From: Clostridiaceae bacterium
GTDB lineage: Bacteria; Bacillota; Clostridia; Oscillospirales; Acutalibacteraceae
Assembly: GCA_016292575.1 (NCBI GenBank)
Contig: JAEDIH010000074.1
Coordinates: 1 to 9,139 of the forward strand
Length of the DNA stretch: 9,139 bases
Direction: 5' to 3'
Positions 1 through 5,098 of this stretch are shown here, piece by piece. A model generated the notes under the pieces. It worked only from the letters and a program-made list of their open reading frames with translations. It did not search any database and was not told where the DNA came from. The stretch's first letter is position 1, and each line of letters begins with the position of its first letter. The position numbers were made by a program, and so were the translations under genes.

Positions 1-7
1 AATATTA

Positions 8-39
8 TAACCCCTTGCAGGACAAAGTGCAAGGGGTTA
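8..39. terminator. Perfect 12-bp hairpin downstream of the PPC gene
   Basis: Arms TAACCCCTTGCA (8-19) and TGCAAGGGGTTA (28-39) pair perfectly around an 8-nt loop. It lies about 85 bp past the stop of the minus-strand operon. Read on the minus strand it is followed by TAATATT-like sequence cut off by the window edge. Read on the plus strand it is followed, after about 10 nt, by CTTTTTAATTTTT. It could end the dut operon, end a plus-strand gene lying left of the window, or serve both. A weak second stem, 75-84 with 94-103, lies between it and the PPC gene and has no T-tract. Confidence 0.55.
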
Positions 40-124
40 AGGAAAGCTTTTTAATTTTTAGATACTTTGATGAAATGAGAGTTGAAATTTTGACAACTTT
101 CATACATTTAGGCAACCGAATCCG

Positions 125-544
125 TCAAATGTCAAAAATATTAAGTCCCGTTTCATCGCAGTGAACGCGGTCAATAGCACCGTCAAGCACAGTGATGAAA
201 ATTTCCGCCGTTGCGCCGATAATACCCTCGTTGAGGTGACCGCCAAAGGCGCGACCCTCCTCGTCGGCAAGCGTTGCGTGCAGGTGGATATAGCTTTCGC
301 CGTTCATCACGCTTGCATTGCCGCAAAGGTTTGTAAGCTCCATAAATTCGTTATATTCATTTGACTTATACACCTGTGTTTCCGTGTTGTATACGCCGAG
401 AACAGCCTTTTTCAGCGCGCCTATGCCGCTGATATGCGCCGCTTTAATTCTTCGGCGTGTGCAAACGTCCTTAACGCAGCTTACAATGTCCTCGCCTATC
501 TCCAGGCGGAGTACAACCGTTTTTTCCAAAACTTTTTCTTTCAT
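125..544 (-). CDS. PPC/DUF296-domain protein (PCC domain-containing DNA-binding protein family)
   Basis: This 139-residue protein is a single PPC (DUF296) domain, the usual length for bacterial members. Visible hallmarks are the N-terminal LRLEIGEDI segment (about 12-20), HISGIGAL (37-44), the His-x-His pair at 87 and 89, and GGHL (101-104). In bacterial family members whose structures are known the clustered His residues are associated with metal binding and the fold trimerises. Plant members carry an additional AT-hook that this protein lacks, so DNA binding is not assured and the cellular role is unknown. The start is supported by GAGAGGTG about 8 nt upstream. The ATG overlaps the stop of the patatin gene as ATGA (541-544), which implies translational coupling. 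It is the last gene of the dut operon. Confidence 0.85.
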   Translation of the reverse strand: MKEKVLEKTVVLRLEIGEDIVSCVKDVCTRRRIKAAHISGIGALKKAVLGVYNTETQVYKSNEYNEFMELTNLCGNASVMNGESYIHLHATLADEEGRAFGGHLNEGIIGATAEIFITVLDGAIDRVHCDETGLNIFDI

Positions 545-1404
545 TGCTTTGCACCTCTCAGTTCCGATAAAAATTTGTTATTAAGCGCCGCTTTTGCATC
601 TTCATAGCCCTCATCATAAAGAGCGCCGAGATTCGGGCTGTTGCGTGTGAGGGTATCAATGCCGAAGCACTCCTTGGGCTCGATGACAAGGAGCTTACCC
701 TCTTTTTCAAGCCTGTCCATCTCCTCAAGCAGCTTTTTGCAGCGGATATGAAGAGATTGAATCTGATTTATCATACACGGAGTCCGGCGCAGAAGAACAT
801 TCGTAAGCACCTTTTTTCCAAAAGGCACGAGATAATTTTCTCGCGGCTTTGTCAGCACAACAACAACCTTGTCGCAGCCCTCGTCAAACGCCTTCTGAAA
901 CGGGATTGGCGAAGCAATTCCGCCGTCATAATACTCCACCGAGCCGAGCTTGTACGCTTTGCAGACAGCAGGAATGCAGCACGAAGCCTTCAGCACATTG
1001 TAATCGTCCTTTTTGATATCGCTGTTTGTGAAAAAGTGCGCCTCTCCGTCGCAGGCTCTTGTTGCGCCGACAAAAAGCTTCACTCCGGAGGAGACAAAGT
1101 GCTCGTAATCGAGCGGATATTCACCGCCGGTATTGCAAAGGTCGGAATAGATATAATCAAGCCCGATGAACGAACCTGTTTTACGCAAGTTTTCCATGCT
1201 CATGAACTGCGGTCGCAGAGCATATTTTGTGTAAAACTCATAGGTTCTGCCGCGCTGGGCGCAGGAATATGAAATGAGGTTTGCGCTTCCTGCGGAAACT
1301 CCGACGCAAACGGGAAAAACAATGTTATTATCAATGAAGCAGTCGTAAACTCCGGCAGAATATACGCAGCGCATTCCGCCGCCGACATCAACAATTCCTA
1401 CCAT
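541..1404 (-). CDS. Patatin-like phospholipase family protein
   Basis: This 287-residue protein is a predicted serine lipid acyl hydrolase using a Ser-Asp dyad. The N-terminus carries the oxyanion-hole segment GGGMR (8-12). The nucleophile elbow GVSAGS (35-40) follows, with Ser37 as the expected nucleophile. The DGG motif (160-162) supplies the expected catalytic Asp160. There is no signal peptide or membrane segment, so it should act in the cytoplasm or at the inner membrane face. It resembles the YjjU/RssA-type bacterial patatins; the substrate cannot be told. The start is supported by GGGAGGAG a few bases upstream, placed inside the preceding ferredoxin gene. The two genes overlap by 7 bp, and the downstream PPC gene overlaps its stop, so all three should be translated together. 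Residues after about 190, rich in Lys and Glu, are probably a helical C-terminal region. Confidence 0.9.
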   Translation of the reverse strand: MVGIVDVGGGMRCVYSAGVYDCFIDNNIVFPVCVGVSAGSANLISYSCAQRGRTYEFYTKYALRPQFMSMENLRKTGSFIGLDYIYSDLCNTGGEYPLDYEHFVSSGVKLFVGATRACDGEAHFFTNSDIKKDDYNVLKASCCIPAVCKAYKLGSVEYYDGGIASPIPFQKAFDEGCDKVVVVLTKPRENYLVPFGKKVLTNVLLRRTPCMINQIQSLHIRCKKLLEEMDRLEKEGKLLVIEPKECFGIDTLTRNSPNLGALYDEGYEDAKAALNNKFLSELRGAKQ

Positions 1405-2165
1405 GGCTTCTCCTCCCGGTCACTTTCAAATTTATATCTGCGCTTGCCCACGCTCTTTTTTCCGTATTCTATCGCCTCGCTCGGGCAAAGGCAGATGCAC
1501 GCCATGCAGTGAGTGCAGTTTTTGCCCCAAACCGGGTGACCGTTTTCGAGCGTGATATTGCAAAGAGGACAAAGCTTTTCGCATTTTCCGCAGCCGGTGC
1601 ATTTTTCACCGACCTTGAAAGCGTCCGCTTTAACAAAAAGCGAATAGAAAATCGGGTTTACCGCGCCGCTCATGAAGCGGTCATACAGACTTCTGCGCGG
1701 CGGAGGAAAGCTTTCGCCCTTTTTAATGATATCCGCCGCCCTTTGAATGTGCGGCTCGGCGTTTTGTATTATCCTGCCTGCCTCCTCCTCGTCCGGAACG
1801 GAAAACATTGCAACATAGTTTTCCGGCATTACTATCGGATAAACGCCCATGCTTTCAAAGCCCTTTTCGCCGCAGAGCAGTTCGATATACTTCAGTGCGT
1901 CGCATATCTCGCCGCCGCAGTCCATCACGAACCACGCCTTGCAAGAGCCTTCAAACGTCGTTTTCCTTATCCAGCTTTCAACAATGCGCGGTATACGCCA
2001 GGCATGAGTCGGAACAACAAAAACAAGCCTTTCCCGTGCGTCAACGGCGGTGAAGTCCTGCTCTCTGATTTTTTCGCCCATATCAAAAAGCTCATCACCG
2101 AGAGCAGAGGAAAGCCTTTTTGCAATATATCGGCTGTTTCCCGTACCGGTAAAATATAAAACCAT
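1398..2165 (-). CDS. EFR1-type ferredoxin: flavodoxin-like domain plus two 4Fe-4S motifs
   Basis: This 255-residue electron-transfer protein starts with a flavodoxin-like FMN loop, TGTGNSR (6-12), and the flavodoxin-like region continues to about residue 145. After a linker come two ferredoxin motifs: Cys189, 192, 195 and 199, then Cys217, 220, 223 and 227, each ending in Cys-Pro. Extra cysteines at 202 and 225 are not part of the standard ligand sets. This architecture is the EFR1 family, common in anaerobic Firmicutes and usually of unknown partner. It is cytoplasmic, with no signal peptide. The start has GAGGTGA about 7 nt upstream. It lies 18 bp after the dut stop, and its last codons overlap the patatin start. 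The physiological electron donor and acceptor are not indicated by the neighbours. Confidence 0.88.
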   Translation of the reverse strand: MVLYFTGTGNSRYIAKRLSSALGDELFDMGEKIREQDFTAVDARERLVFVVPTHAWRIPRIVESWIRKTTFEGSCKAWFVMDCGGEICDALKYIELLCGEKGFESMGVYPIVMPENYVAMFSVPDEEEAGRIIQNAEPHIQRAADIIKKGESFPPPRRSLYDRFMSGAVNPIFYSLFVKADAFKVGEKCTGCGKCEKLCPLCNITLENGHPVWGKNCTHCMACICLCPSEAIEYGKKSVGKRRYKFESDREEKPW

Positions 2166-2183
2166 CTTTCACGTCACCTCAAA

Positions 2184-2624
2184 TCATTTTCCGGTTGAGC
2201 CGAAGCCGCCCTCACCGCGCACGGTGTCCGAAAGCTCGTCGCTTTCAACAAAGTTTGCCGCAGCATACGGCATGATGAGCAGCTGTGCCACGCGCTCACC
2301 CGGCTCAATAAAGCGCACTTCTTTTCCGTGATTATGGATAGCCACCATTATTTCTCCGCGGTAGTCGCTGTCAATCACGCCGACCTTGTTTGCAGGAGCA
2401 AGATCCTTTTTGCAGGCAAGCCCGCTGCGCGCAAAAACAAGCCCGGCAAAGCCCTGCGGAATTTCCGCGCAAAGTCCGGTGTGAACAAACCTCGTCTCCC
2501 CCGGCGGAATTTCAAGCGCAGAGTCAAGGCAGGAATAAAGATCCGCTCCGGCGGCAGACGGCGAACCGTAGGTAGGTATTACGGCGTTTTTTGAAAGCTT
2601 TTTTATTTTAACGTCAAATGTCAT
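2184..2624 (-). CDS. dut: dUTP diphosphatase (dUTPase), trimeric type
   Basis: The enzyme hydrolyses dUTP to dUMP and pyrophosphate, keeping uracil out of DNA and feeding thymidylate synthesis. All five motifs of the trimeric family are present: AAGADL (24-29), ARSGLA (65-70), NKVGVIDSDYRGEI (79-92, with the expected catalytic Asp85), PGERVAQLLI (108-117) and the Gly-rich C-terminal arm RGEGGFGSTGK (136-146). Length from the chosen ATG is 146 residues, normal for the family. The frame is open to an ATG at 2708, but that extension has no homology-like character and lies upstream of the likely promoter start. AGGAG at 2635-2639 supports the start at 2624. It is the first gene of a four-gene operon; its association with lipid-hydrolase and redox genes is unusual. 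Confidence 0.96.
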   Translation of the reverse strand: MTFDVKIKKLSKNAVIPTYGSPSAAGADLYSCLDSALEIPPGETRFVHTGLCAEIPQGFAGLVFARSGLACKKDLAPANKVGVIDSDYRGEIMVAIHNHGKEVRFIEPGERVAQLLIMPYAAANFVESDELSDTVRGEGGFGSTGK

Positions 2625-2634
2625 TATTGAACAA

Positions 2635-2639
2635 CTCCT
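2635..2639 (-). promoter_or_regulatory. Ribosome binding site that fixes the dut start
   Basis: Read on the minus strand this is AGGAG, 10 nt before the ATG at 2624. No comparable site precedes the in-frame ATG at 2708, so the shorter 146-residue product is preferred. Confidence 0.7.
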
Positions 2640-2698
2640 GTAAGGGTAATCAAAAAGTACGGCATTGCAGCCGATAGAGTAAAGGTCAGCATATCTAA

Positions 2699-2727
2699 AA
2701 TTTACCATATTACGCCTTTTAAGTCAA
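2699..2727 (-). promoter_or_regulatory. Candidate sigma-A promoter for the dut operon
   Basis: On the minus strand TTGACT (2727-2722) is followed after 17 bp by TAAATT (2704-2699). The -35 matches 5 of 6 consensus bases and the -10 matches 4 of 6. Transcription would begin near 2692, leaving a leader of about 70 nt before dut. This is a sequence match only. Confidence 0.4.
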
Positions 2728-2794
2728 GCAATCAAACAGACCCGCCTTTCAAAATGCCGCGGCACGGAATTATAACTGCGGTTTTTGCATATCA

Positions 2795-2800
2795 TATAAT
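2795..2800 (+). promoter_or_regulatory. Possible -10 element for tspO
   Basis: A perfect TATAAT lies about 97 bp before the tspO ATG in the 272-bp divergent gap. No convincing -35 hexamer sits 16-18 bp upstream, so this is weak. An overlapping TTGACG at 2800-2805 has no good -10 after it. Confidence 0.22.
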
Positions 2801-2854
2801 TGACGGGAGTCTGGCTCAATGCGTTTTTTAAGCCGATACTGCGCCAAAAATTGC

Positions 2855-2881
2855 AGCTGACGGAAACGTCCGTTATCAGCT
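2855..2881 (+). other. Imperfect hairpin just before the tspO ribosome binding site
   Basis: AGCTGA (2855-2860) pairs with TCAGCT (2876-2881). An inner CGGA (2861-2864) pairs with TCCG (2869-2872), leaving a 3-nt bulge and an AACG loop. It ends three bases before the GGGAGGA site (2884-2890) and could tune translation. It has no T-tract, so it is not a terminator. Confidence 0.35.
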
Positions 2882-2896
2882 TCGGGAGGATATTAT

Positions 2897-3373
2897 ATGC
2901 AAAGCAAAATTAAGCCCTATGTCTATTCGATTGTGCTGACGCTTGCTGTCGGCGGTCTTTCCGCGCTGCTGACAGCCGGAAACATGAACATTTATGAAAA
3001 GGTTACAATGCCGCCGCTTTCGCCGCCGTCGTGGCTGTTTCCGGTTGTGTGGGCAATTCTGTATATCCTCATGGCGGTAAGCTTTGCGCGCGTGTACATC
3101 AAAAGAAAAAATTCTCCGAGAATGCGGCGCAACGCCATCGGCATTTACGCGCTGAACCTTGTTTTCAACTTTCTCTGGAGCATATTCTTTTTCAACTGCG
3201 GCGCTTATCTGTTCTCGTTCATCTGGCTGCTTGCGCTGTGGATTATAATCCTGATAATGTTTTTGAATTTTTACAGAACGGATAAGACGGCAGGACTTCT
3301 GCTTTTGCCGTATATCCTTTGGGTAACCTTTGCAGGCTACCTGAACCTTGCAATTTATGTTTTGAATAAATAA
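2897..3373 (+). CDS. tspO: TspO/MBR family membrane protein
   Basis: This 158-residue protein has the length and five-helix plan of TspO/MBR (peripheral benzodiazepine receptor) proteins. Probable membrane segments lie near 10-28, 45-67, 80-100, 104-124 and 132-154. Family motifs are visible: the Pro- and Trp-rich loop PPLSPPSWLFPVVW (39-52), NLVFNFLW (87-94) and PYILWVTFAGYLN (138-150). Family members bind porphyrins or sterol-like ligands and have been linked to tetrapyrrole handling and stress; the native role in Clostridia is not established. GGGAGGA (2884-2890) lies 6 nt before the ATG. It is monocistronic, divergent from dut and convergent with the ACP gene. No tetrapyrrole gene is visible nearby. 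The symbol is assigned at family level. Confidence 0.93.
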   Translation: MQSKIKPYVYSIVLTLAVGGLSALLTAGNMNIYEKVTMPPLSPPSWLFPVVWAILYILMAVSFARVYIKRKNSPRMRRNAIGIYALNLVFNFLWSIFFFNCGAYLFSFIWLLALWIIILIMFLNFYRTDKTAGLLLLPYILWVTFAGYLNLAIYVLNK

Positions 3374-3382
3374 GAACACAGC

Positions 3383-3437
3383 ATAAAAAAACAGGGTCTG
3401 CCGCAGTCCGCGCAGACCCATAATTACGCATTTTTTC
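3383..3437. terminator. Shared terminator between tspO and the ACP gene
   Basis: GGGTCTGC (3394-3401) pairs perfectly with GCAGACCC (3412-3419) around a 10-nt loop. On the minus strand the stem is followed almost at once by TGTTTTTTT, a good intrinsic terminator for the ACP gene. On the plus strand a T6 run comes about 11 nt after the stem, so termination of tspO is probably weaker. Confidence 0.8.
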
Positions 3438-3453
3438 GGCAGAAAAGCGCCTT

Positions 3454-3678
3454 TTACATCTCGTCAATGAGATTTACAACATCACCGACCGTTTTGAGAT
3501 CCTCAATAGAATCATCGGGAATACTGATATCAAACTCATCCTCAAGCTCTGAAATCAGGTCAACAAGGTCAATGCTGTCTGCTCCTATCTCCTCCCAGGT
3601 TGTGTCCATGGTAATTTTTGTTTCGCTCAGTTCAAACCTTTTGCCGATAATGTCGCTGACTTTTTCAAATGTATCCAT
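3454..3678 (-). CDS. Acyl carrier protein
   Basis: This 74-residue acidic protein is a complete ACP. Ser35 in the GADSIDLVDL motif (32-41) is the expected 4'-phosphopantetheine attachment site, followed by the acidic recognition helix SELEDEFDISIPDD (43-56). Holo-ACP carries acyl intermediates in fatty acid or related synthesis in the cytosol. The gene stands alone with its own promoter, a strong AAAGGGGG ribosome site and a terminator. No fab, pls or acyltransferase gene is adjacent, so it cannot be told whether this is the main acpP or a specialised second ACP. For that reason no symbol is given. It converges with tspO. Confidence 0.95.
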   Translation of the reverse strand: MDTFEKVSDIIGKRFELSETKITMDTTWEEIGADSIDLVDLISELEDEFDISIPDDSIEDLKTVGDVVNLIDEM

Positions 3679-3709
3679 TAGTATTTACCCCCTTTCGGTA
3701 TCAATGCGC

Positions 3710-3770
3710 TCCGGACAAAAACCGTCCGGAAGTTTTTCTTTGGTAACAGCCGGAAAACAATGCCCCCGGC
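3710..3770 (-). promoter_or_regulatory. Structured leader of the ACP gene (two hairpins)
   Basis: The leader holds two GC-rich hairpins. The first in transcription order pairs GCCGG with CCGGC (3766-3770 with 3749-3753). The second pairs TCCGGAC with GTCCGGA (3724-3730 with 3710-3716) around a 7-nt GGTTTTT loop. Neither is followed by a T-tract, so they do not look like terminators. They may stabilise the mRNA or take part in control; no known riboswitch was recognised. Confidence 0.45.
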
Positions 3771-3779
3771 TATATATGA

Positions 3780-3809
3780 ATATTATTCACAAATGAATCT
3801 GTTTGTCAA
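3780..3809 (-). promoter_or_regulatory. Sigma-A promoter of the ACP gene
   Basis: On the minus strand a perfect TTGACA (3809-3804) is followed after 18 bp by TAATAT (3785-3780), in AT-rich surroundings. Transcription would begin near 3773, giving a leader of about 95 nt. Confidence 0.6.
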
Positions 3810-3848
3810 TACTTACGACAAAACTTTTGGCTTTATACCGGTTATAAA

Positions 3849-3877
3849 TTCAAATGCGCCGTTTTTGGCGGCATAAT
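3849..3877 (+). promoter_or_regulatory. Candidate promoter for the CmpB-like gene and spoIIR
   Basis: TTCAAA (3849-3854) is followed after 17 bp by CATAAT (3872-3877), matching 4 and 5 of 6 sigma-A consensus bases. No convincing sigma-F promoter was found here, although spoIIR is under sigma-F in Bacillus subtilis. Confidence 0.3.
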
Positions 3878-3956
3878 AATTTCTTTCCCGTTTTTTGCAA
3901 CATTATCCTTTAATAATCATCAGTTTTTTTTCAACAATAATTTCGGGTGAAAAAAG

Positions 3957-4382
3957 ATGAGCTTATATAAAAGAAGGATAATTGAATACACAATCATTTT
4001 CTGCATCGGGAGCATAATGTATTGCCTCATTGAGATAATCTTCCGCCGGCACACGCACTGGACAATGTTCCTCACCGGCGGTGCTGTTTTCAGCATGCTT
4101 TACTTCATTAACCTTTCCTTGCGCACACGCTCGTTCGTTCTGCGCGGACTCATCGGCTGCCTTGTTATCACCACCGCCGAATTAGTTGTCGGCGTTTTTG
4201 CCAACCTTATTTTTAAGATGAACGTTTGGGATTATTCATCTATGCCGGGAAATATTCTCGGTCAGGTCTGTCCCCGTTTCAGCTTTTGTTGGTTTTTGCT
4301 TTCAATCTTCGCCGTTTATCTCTGCATTTTTTTATACTGGCAGTTGAATAAAAAGCTGAAGCTTAACCAAGACTTCGAGTGA
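3957..4382 (+). CDS. CmpB-like small membrane protein (putative ABC transporter permease family, PF06541 type)
   Basis: This 141-residue integral membrane protein has likely membrane segments near 10-29, 36-52, 62-84 and 107-128. Conserved features I associate with the PF06541 (ABC_trans_CmpB) family are the EIIFR stretch after helix 1 (26-30), THWTMFL (33-39), TTAEL (72-76), NVWDYS (89-94) and NILGQ (99-103). The family is labelled a putative ABC permease but has no demonstrated transport function. No ATPase gene is nearby, so transport is doubtful. The start has only a weak site, GGGTGA, about 8 nt upstream, suggesting low expression. spoIIR follows 40 bp later on the same strand and may be cotranscribed. 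The intervening GCCGCC/GGCGGC mini-hairpin (4383-4397) lacks a T-tract. Confidence 0.75.
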   Translation: MSLYKRRIIEYTIIFCIGSIMYCLIEIIFRRHTHWTMFLTGGAVFSMLYFINLSLRTRSFVLRGLIGCLVITTAELVVGVFANLIFKMNVWDYSSMPGNILGQVCPRFSFCWFLLSIFAVYLCIFLYWQLNKKLKLNQDFE

Positions 4383-4422
4383 GCCGCCAAGGGCGGCAAT
4401 CATAACGGAGAGGTACATAGAA

Positions 4423-5037
4423 ATGAAAAACAACAAAGCTTTGATACTTGAAATTTCCTGCTTTGCGGCAATGGTGCTCACAATAATCTTTTCCGGCAGT
4501 CTTTTCTCGTTTGAAAAGGACTGTTCTGCCGTCAGGAGCAAGGTGCTGCGGCTTCACGTTATAGCAAACTCCGACTCGGCGGAAGATCAGGCGCTGAAGC
4601 TCAAGGTCAGAGACGCGCTGCTGCTCCAGGGCGGCGCAGTTTTTGCGTCCGGTTCAACAAAGGAAAGCGCAGAAAAAGCGGCCTGTAAGAACCTTCAAAG
4701 CTTTTTGCAGACCGCAGAAAAAACAATCCGAGAAAACGGAAAGAACTATAGTGTCTGCGTCTCAGTCGGAAAAAGCAACTTCCCGACAAGAACATACGAA
4801 AACTTTACCCTGCCTGCCGGGGAATACGATGCGCTTCGTGTTGTAATCGGCGAGGGAAAGGGCAAAAACTGGTGGTGCGTAATGTTTCCTCCGCTTTGCC
4901 TGCCTGCCGCGGAAAAAAAGCATGAGCTTTCCGATGTCCTTTCCGACGGCGGACAAGCACTGGTGGAAAGCAAGCCGAAGTATGAAATACGCTTCTGGCT
5001 CATTGAAAAGCTTGAACAGCTGCGCAAAAAACACTAA
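4423..5037 (+). CDS. spoIIR: Stage II sporulation protein R
   Basis: SpoIIR is made in the forespore, exported to the intermembrane space, and triggers SpoIIGA to process pro-sigma-E in the mother cell. The 204-residue product has an N-terminal membrane or signal segment (about 7-28). The family core follows: LRLHVIANSDSAEDQALKLK (42-61), FPTRTYENFTLPAGEYDALR (120-139) and GEGKGKNWWCVMFPPLCLP (143-161). Length fits the family. The site GGAGAGG (4407-4413) lies 9 nt before the ATG. In the better-known B. subtilis case the gene is under sigma-F; no clear sigma-F promoter could be seen here. Presence of this gene is the main evidence that the host makes endospores. A terminator hairpin follows. 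Confidence 0.96.
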   Translation: MKNNKALILEISCFAAMVLTIIFSGSLFSFEKDCSAVRSKVLRLHVIANSDSAEDQALKLKVRDALLLQGGAVFASGSTKESAEKAACKNLQSFLQTAEKTIRENGKNYSVCVSVGKSNFPTRTYENFTLPAGEYDALRVVIGEGKGKNWWCVMFPPLCLPAAEKKHELSDVLSDGGQALVESKPKYEIRFWLIEKLEQLRKKH

Positions 5038-5043
5038 ACACGC

Positions 5044-5090
5044 CGAAAAAGCGGCTCACCGGTGAAACACCCTTGTGAGCCGCCTTTGAT
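5044..5090. terminator. Convergent terminator between spoIIR and the FAD oxidase operon
   Basis: GCGGCTCAC (5051-5059) pairs perfectly with GTGAGCCGC (5075-5083). The loop contains a further GGTG/CACC pairing (5061-5064 with 5068-5071). On the minus strand the stem is followed directly by TTTTTCGG, a good terminator just past the oxidase stop. On the plus strand only CTTTGATT follows, so termination of spoIIR is weaker. Confidence 0.8.
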
Positions 5091-5098
5091 TATCACTG

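Noticed and set aside
75..103. 10-bp stem with 9-nt loop downstream of the PPC gene as a terminator
   Set aside because: It contains a G-T pair, is AT-rich and has no T-run directly after it on either strand; the 8-39 hairpin is the better candidate.
748..1272. 174-codon open frame on the plus strand inside the patatin gene
   Set aside because: Antisense shadow of a gene with intact catalytic motifs; no ribosome site and no domain character.
2625..2708. N-terminal extension of dut to an ATG at 2708 (174 residues)
   Set aside because: The extra 28 residues precede the complete dUTPase fold, the ATG lies upstream of the probable transcription start near 2692, and the ribosome site AGGAG fits the ATG at 2624.
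2876..3421. 181-codon minus-strand open frame opposite tspO
   Set aside because: It is the complement of five membrane helices, giving a Gln/Arg/Lys-rich string with no fold signal, and it runs through the terminator hairpin.
4247..4256. GGAAATATTC, close to a sigma-F -10 element, inside the CmpB-like gene upstream of spoIIR
   Set aside because: No matching -35 (GYWTA type) lies about 15 bp upstream, so a sigma-F promoter cannot be claimed.
4383..4397. GCCGCC/GGCGGC mini-hairpin between the CmpB-like gene and spoIIR as a terminator
   Set aside because: The stem is six pairs with a 3-nt loop and no T-tract follows, so it should not end transcription.
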